Shown here: piece by piece, positions 15,111 through 17,393 of the stretch | Layout: each line of letters starts with the position of its first letter | Numbering within the stretch: the first letter of the stretch is position 1 | Assembly: GCA_019689695.1 (NCBI GenBank) | Contig: JADGHA010000027.1 | Location: forward strand, 1 to 17,393 | Length of the DNA: 17,393 nucleotides | Reading direction: 5' to 3' | Source: Micromonosporaceae bacterium | GTDB taxonomy: Bacteria; Actinomycetota; Actinomycetes; Mycobacteriales; Micromonosporaceae | Made by a program: the position numbers and the translations under genes | Notes under the pieces: generated by a model | The model's database searches: none | Told to the model about the DNA's origin: nothing | What the model saw: the letters and a program-made list of their open reading frames with translations, nothing else

Positions 15111-16730
15111 GTGGAGCGCCGGGCCGGGGCGGTGTGGGGGCTGTTCGGCTGCATCGCGGCGGCGTCGTCGGTGCTCGTCATGCACCGGCCGCCCGCGGAC
15201 CGGCTGTCCGACCTGCACATCTACTACGGCGCCGCGCAGGCCGTCCACTCTGGACAACCGCTGTACCGGTATGTGGCCGGCAACGGTGGCCCGTTCACCT
15301 ACCCGCCGTTCGCCATAGTGCTGCTGCGGCCGATCATCGCGGTCCCGGAGCCGGTCCTGCAGATCGTGTGGCTGGTGCTGACCTGCGCCGCGGTTGCCGC
15401 CATCGCCGTGGCGGTAGGCGGTGCGCTGGCCCCGGCCGGGCGGCGCCGCCGGCTGGCGGTGGCGGCCGGCGCCTGCGCGGTGATGCTCTCCGCCCCCGCG
15501 CAGAGCAACCTGCGCTTCGGCCAGGTCAGCGTCTTCATCGTGCTGCTGGCCCTGGTCGACGCGGTGGGCCTGACCCCGGCCCGGTACCGGGGCGCACTGG
15601 TCGGCGTGGCCGCCGCGGTCAAGCTGACCCCGCTGCTGTTCATCGGGTTCTTCCTGGTGGCCCGTCGCCGCGCCGACGCGATCCGGGCGGTTGCCGCGTT
15701 CGTCGCGTGTGCCGCCGTGGGCGCGGCGGTCCTGCCCGCTGACAGCTGGACGTACTGGACCGGTACCGTGCTGCAGACGTCCCGCATCGGCAACCTCGCC
15801 TCGATGGGCAACCAGTCGGTCCACGGCATGCTGCTCCGGGTGGGCGTACCACCCGACGCCCTGCCGGCGATCTGGGCGGGGCTGATCGCGGCCATCTGCG
15901 GCGCAGCGCTGCTGCGCGCCCGGCGGCTCCAGCTCGACGGCCTCGCCGGACGTGCGGCGGTGCTGGTCGGATGCGCGACTGTGGCCGCCTCCCCGGTGTC
16001 GTGGACCCATCATCAGTTCTGGACGGTGCTGGCGGCGATGCTCCTGATCGCCACCCACGGGGTGGCGCAGCGGGTCGCCGGCGCCGTGCTGCTGGTCGTC
16101 ATGACCGTGTCGCTGGGCGCGTTGCTCGGCGACGTATCGACGTACCCGGGCGTGCAGTTCTTGTTCGAGAACGCCCGGTCGCTCGGCGCGGTCGCGGTGT
16201 GCCTGGCCGGCTGTGGCGGTGTGGTGGCGAGCGCCGCCACCCGACGAGGCACCCGCACCGGGCTGCGCCTGGCGGCGGTGGCCGCGGCGATCCTGGCCGG
16301 CTTCGCCCTGCTGCCGCTGCCGGCCGGTGCGGACCCGACGTTCAAAGCGTACACAATGGACGACGCTGGTAATCCGCGGTACTTCTTCGTCAGCCACGCC
16401 TGGGTGGCCGGCGCACCCGGAGCGCCGCCCGGCAGCGAGCTGCGGTGGGGCGAGGTGCGGCCGGGCGCGGCGCTGCCGGGCGTGCTGCGGTTCGCCGTGC
16501 TCCGGGAGAAGACGAAGGTACGGGTCAACGGTGTGGTGGAGGAATCGGTCGCGCGGCTGGCGTACTGGTCCGCCCCGGGTGGTTCGCCCCGCGACATCCC
16601 GCTGCTGCGGGTCTCCCCAGGCGGACGCGAATTCTCCTTCCGCAGCGCCAACCTGGCCCACGGGCGGCTGGTGGCCTACGACGCGGAAGGCCACGCGCTG
16701 GCCACGTTCACCAAGGAGCTCGACCCGTAG
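15111..16730 (+). CDS. GT87 (DUF2029) family membrane glycosyltransferase
   Basis: A 539-aa polytopic membrane protein of the GT-C fold. Family members such as PimE transfer mannose from polyprenyl-phosphate-mannose to cell-envelope lipids or glycans outside the membrane. Seen: the first helix (8-24), then an extracytoplasmic loop with SDLHIYYGAAQAVHSGQPLY (33-52), whose D34 is in the position of the catalytic aspartate; NLRFGQVS (133-140); GNQSVHGM (233-240); and SPVSWTHH (294-301), the GT87 signature. About eleven or twelve hydrophobic helices run to residue 405. An extra soluble domain of about 134 residues (406-539) follows, rich in beta-type sequence (KVRVNGVVEESVARLAYWS) and probably outside the membrane. 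Donor and acceptor are unknown. It starts 9 nt after tex and probably has its own leaderless promoter. Confidence 0.85.
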   Translation: MERRAGAVWGLFGCIAAASSVLVMHRPPADRLSDLHIYYGAAQAVHSGQPLYRYVAGNGGPFTYPPFAIVLLRPIIAVPEPVLQIVWLVLTCAAVAAIAVAVGGALAPAGRRRRLAVAAGACAVMLSAPAQSNLRFGQVSVFIVLLALVDAVGLTPARYRGALVGVAAAVKLTPLLFIGFFLVARRRADAIRAVAAFVACAAVGAAVLPADSWTYWTGTVLQTSRIGNLASMGNQSVHGMLLRVGVPPDALPAIWAGLIAAICGAALLRARRLQLDGLAGRAAVLVGCATVAASPVSWTHHQFWTVLAAMLLIATHGVAQRVAGAVLLVVMTVSLGALLGDVSTYPGVQFLFENARSLGAVAVCLAGCGGVVASAATRRGTRTGLRLAAVAAAILAGFALLPLPAGADPTFKAYTMDDAGNPRYFFVSHAWVAGAPGAPPGSELRWGEVRPGAALPGVLRFAVLREKTKVRVNGVVEESVARLAYWSAPGGSPRDIPLLRVSPGGREFSFRSANLAHGRLVAYDAEGHALATFTKELDP

Positions 16731-16739
16731 CGCGGCGGG

Positions 16740-16768
16740 CCGGTCATGACCGGTCGCGGCGAGCGACC
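16740..16768. promoter_or_regulatory. Overlapping palindromes between the GT87 and MBL genes
   Basis: CCGGTCATGACCGG (16740-16753) is a perfect 14-bp palindrome. Its right end is shared with a second hairpin, GGTCGC (16752-16757) pairing with GCGACC (16763-16768) over a 5-nt loop. The two stems exclude each other in RNA. They may be a short terminator for the GT87 gene or an operator 11-39 nt upstream of the next -10 element. Confidence 0.4.
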
Positions 16769-16778
16769 CTGACCCCCG

Positions 16779-16790
16779 TAGGCTCGGCTC
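16779..16790 (+). promoter_or_regulatory. -10 element of the MBL gene (leaderless)
   Basis: TAGGCT (16779-16784) with 6 nt to GTG 16791, identical in hexamer and spacing to the element at 15099. Confidence 0.45.
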
Positions 16791-17393
16791 GTGAAGATCA
16801 CCGTCCTGGGCGGATCCGGCGCCTTCCCCACGGCCGAGCAGGCGTGCAGCGGGTACCTCGTCGAGCACGACGGCTTCCGGCTGTTGATCGACCCCGGGTA
16901 CGCCACCCTGCCCCGGCTGCTAACGCAGGTGGACGCCGACGAGGTCGACGCCGTGCTGATCAGCCACGGGCACCCCGACCACTGTGCGGACCTCAACCCC
17001 CTGCTGCGGGCGCGGGTGCTGCGCGACGACGACCTTCCGCCGCCGCTGCCCGTGTACGCCCCGCCCGGCGCGACCGACGCCGTCCTCGCCCTGGACCGGC
17101 CGGGCCTGCTCGCCGCCGGGTACGCCCGGCACGAGTTCAGCCCCGGCGACCGGCTCGACATCGGCCCGTTCCAGGTCCAGACCCGCCTGCTCCCCCACTC
17201 CGTGCCGAACGCGGGGCTCCGGCTGACCGCTGGCGGAGCCGTCCTGGCGTACACCGGCGACACCGGCCCCAGCCCGGACGTGGCCGGGCTGGCGCGCGGC
17301 GCCGACATCCTGCTCGCCGAGGCGAGCTACCCCGACGAGGTGCGGGCCGACAGTGCCCGGTACCTCAGCAGCGCCCGGCAGGCCGGCCGCGAC
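16791..17393 (+). CDS. MBL-fold metallo-hydrolase, cut by the window end
   Basis: 201 codons are open to the window edge and no stop is reached. The protein begins VKITVLGGSGAFPTAEQACS. It has the metal-binding motif SHGHPDHCADL with H59, H61, D63 and H64, a later histidine in LLPHSVPN, and an aspartate in AYTGDTGPS followed by ILLAEASY. This arrangement belongs to the RNase Z/ElaC-like branch of the metallo-beta-lactamase fold, whose members cleave phosphodiesters or other esters; the exact substrate cannot be told. The missing C-terminus should hold the last metal-binding histidine. The start is fixed by the -10 element, as no Shine-Dalgarno is present. Confidence 0.88.
   Translation, partial: MKITVLGGSGAFPTAEQACSGYLVEHDGFRLLIDPGYATLPRLLTQVDADEVDAVLISHGHPDHCADLNPLLRARVLRDDDLPPPLPVYAPPGATDAVLALDRPGLLAAGYARHEFSPGDRLDIGPFQVQTRLLPHSVPNAGLRLTAGGAVLAYTGDTGPSPDVAGLARGADILLAEASYPDEVRADSARYLSSARQAGRD

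Overview
The window is very GC-rich, with strong G/C bias at third codon positions, and carries several actinobacterial hallmarks: an IniB N-terminal-domain protein followed by two dynamin-like GTPases in iniBAC order, a DUF4193 zinc-ribbon protein, a GT87 (DUF2029) membrane glycosyltransferase, a MalT/LAL-type LuxR regulator, and many start codons placed about 6-7 nt behind a -10 hexamer (leaderless genes). I read it as chromosome of a filamentous actinomycete, most likely Micromonosporaceae-like; the genus is not determinable from the sequence alone. I see no tRNA, rRNA, CRISPR array, insertion sequence or phage gene.

Layout, left to right. 1-200: non-coding leader with two small hairpins. 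201-6139 (all +): iniB-like gene, a strong hairpin terminator, then a separate promoter feeding iniA, iniC and a dGTPase-like HD phosphohydrolase, spaced 49 and 9 nt apart. 6143-6445 (-): DUF4193 protein, convergent with the HD gene (3 nt between stop codons) and divergent from the next gene. 6513-7922 (+): FAD/NAD(P) disulfide oxidoreductase. 7956-8591 (+): proline-rich TM2-domain membrane protein. 8592-8782: intergenic, holding a perfect 16-bp-stem hairpin. 8783-8998 (+): probable small helical protein overlapping the start of an ATP-binding LuxR-family regulator (8965-11736). 11774-12784 (+): aldo/keto reductase behind a canonical promoter with a LacI-type palindrome in its spacer. 12822-15101: tex. 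15111-16730: GT87 membrane glycosyltransferase with an extra C-terminal domain. 16791-end: metallo-beta-lactamase-fold hydrolase, cut by the window edge.

How the genes may work together. The left third is the only convincing functional cluster. By homology with mycobacterial iniBAC (cell-wall-stress induced; IniA is a membrane-remodelling dynamin), the IniB-like acidic protein and the two dynamins would act at the cell envelope. The tightly coupled HD dNTP phosphohydrolase is an unexpected partner and the best candidate here for an undescribed system. The right part looks like independent housekeeping or accessory genes, each with its own promoter. The most general signal is a series of eight genes where a -10-like hexamer lies 6-7 nt before the start codon, which also fixes the start calls.
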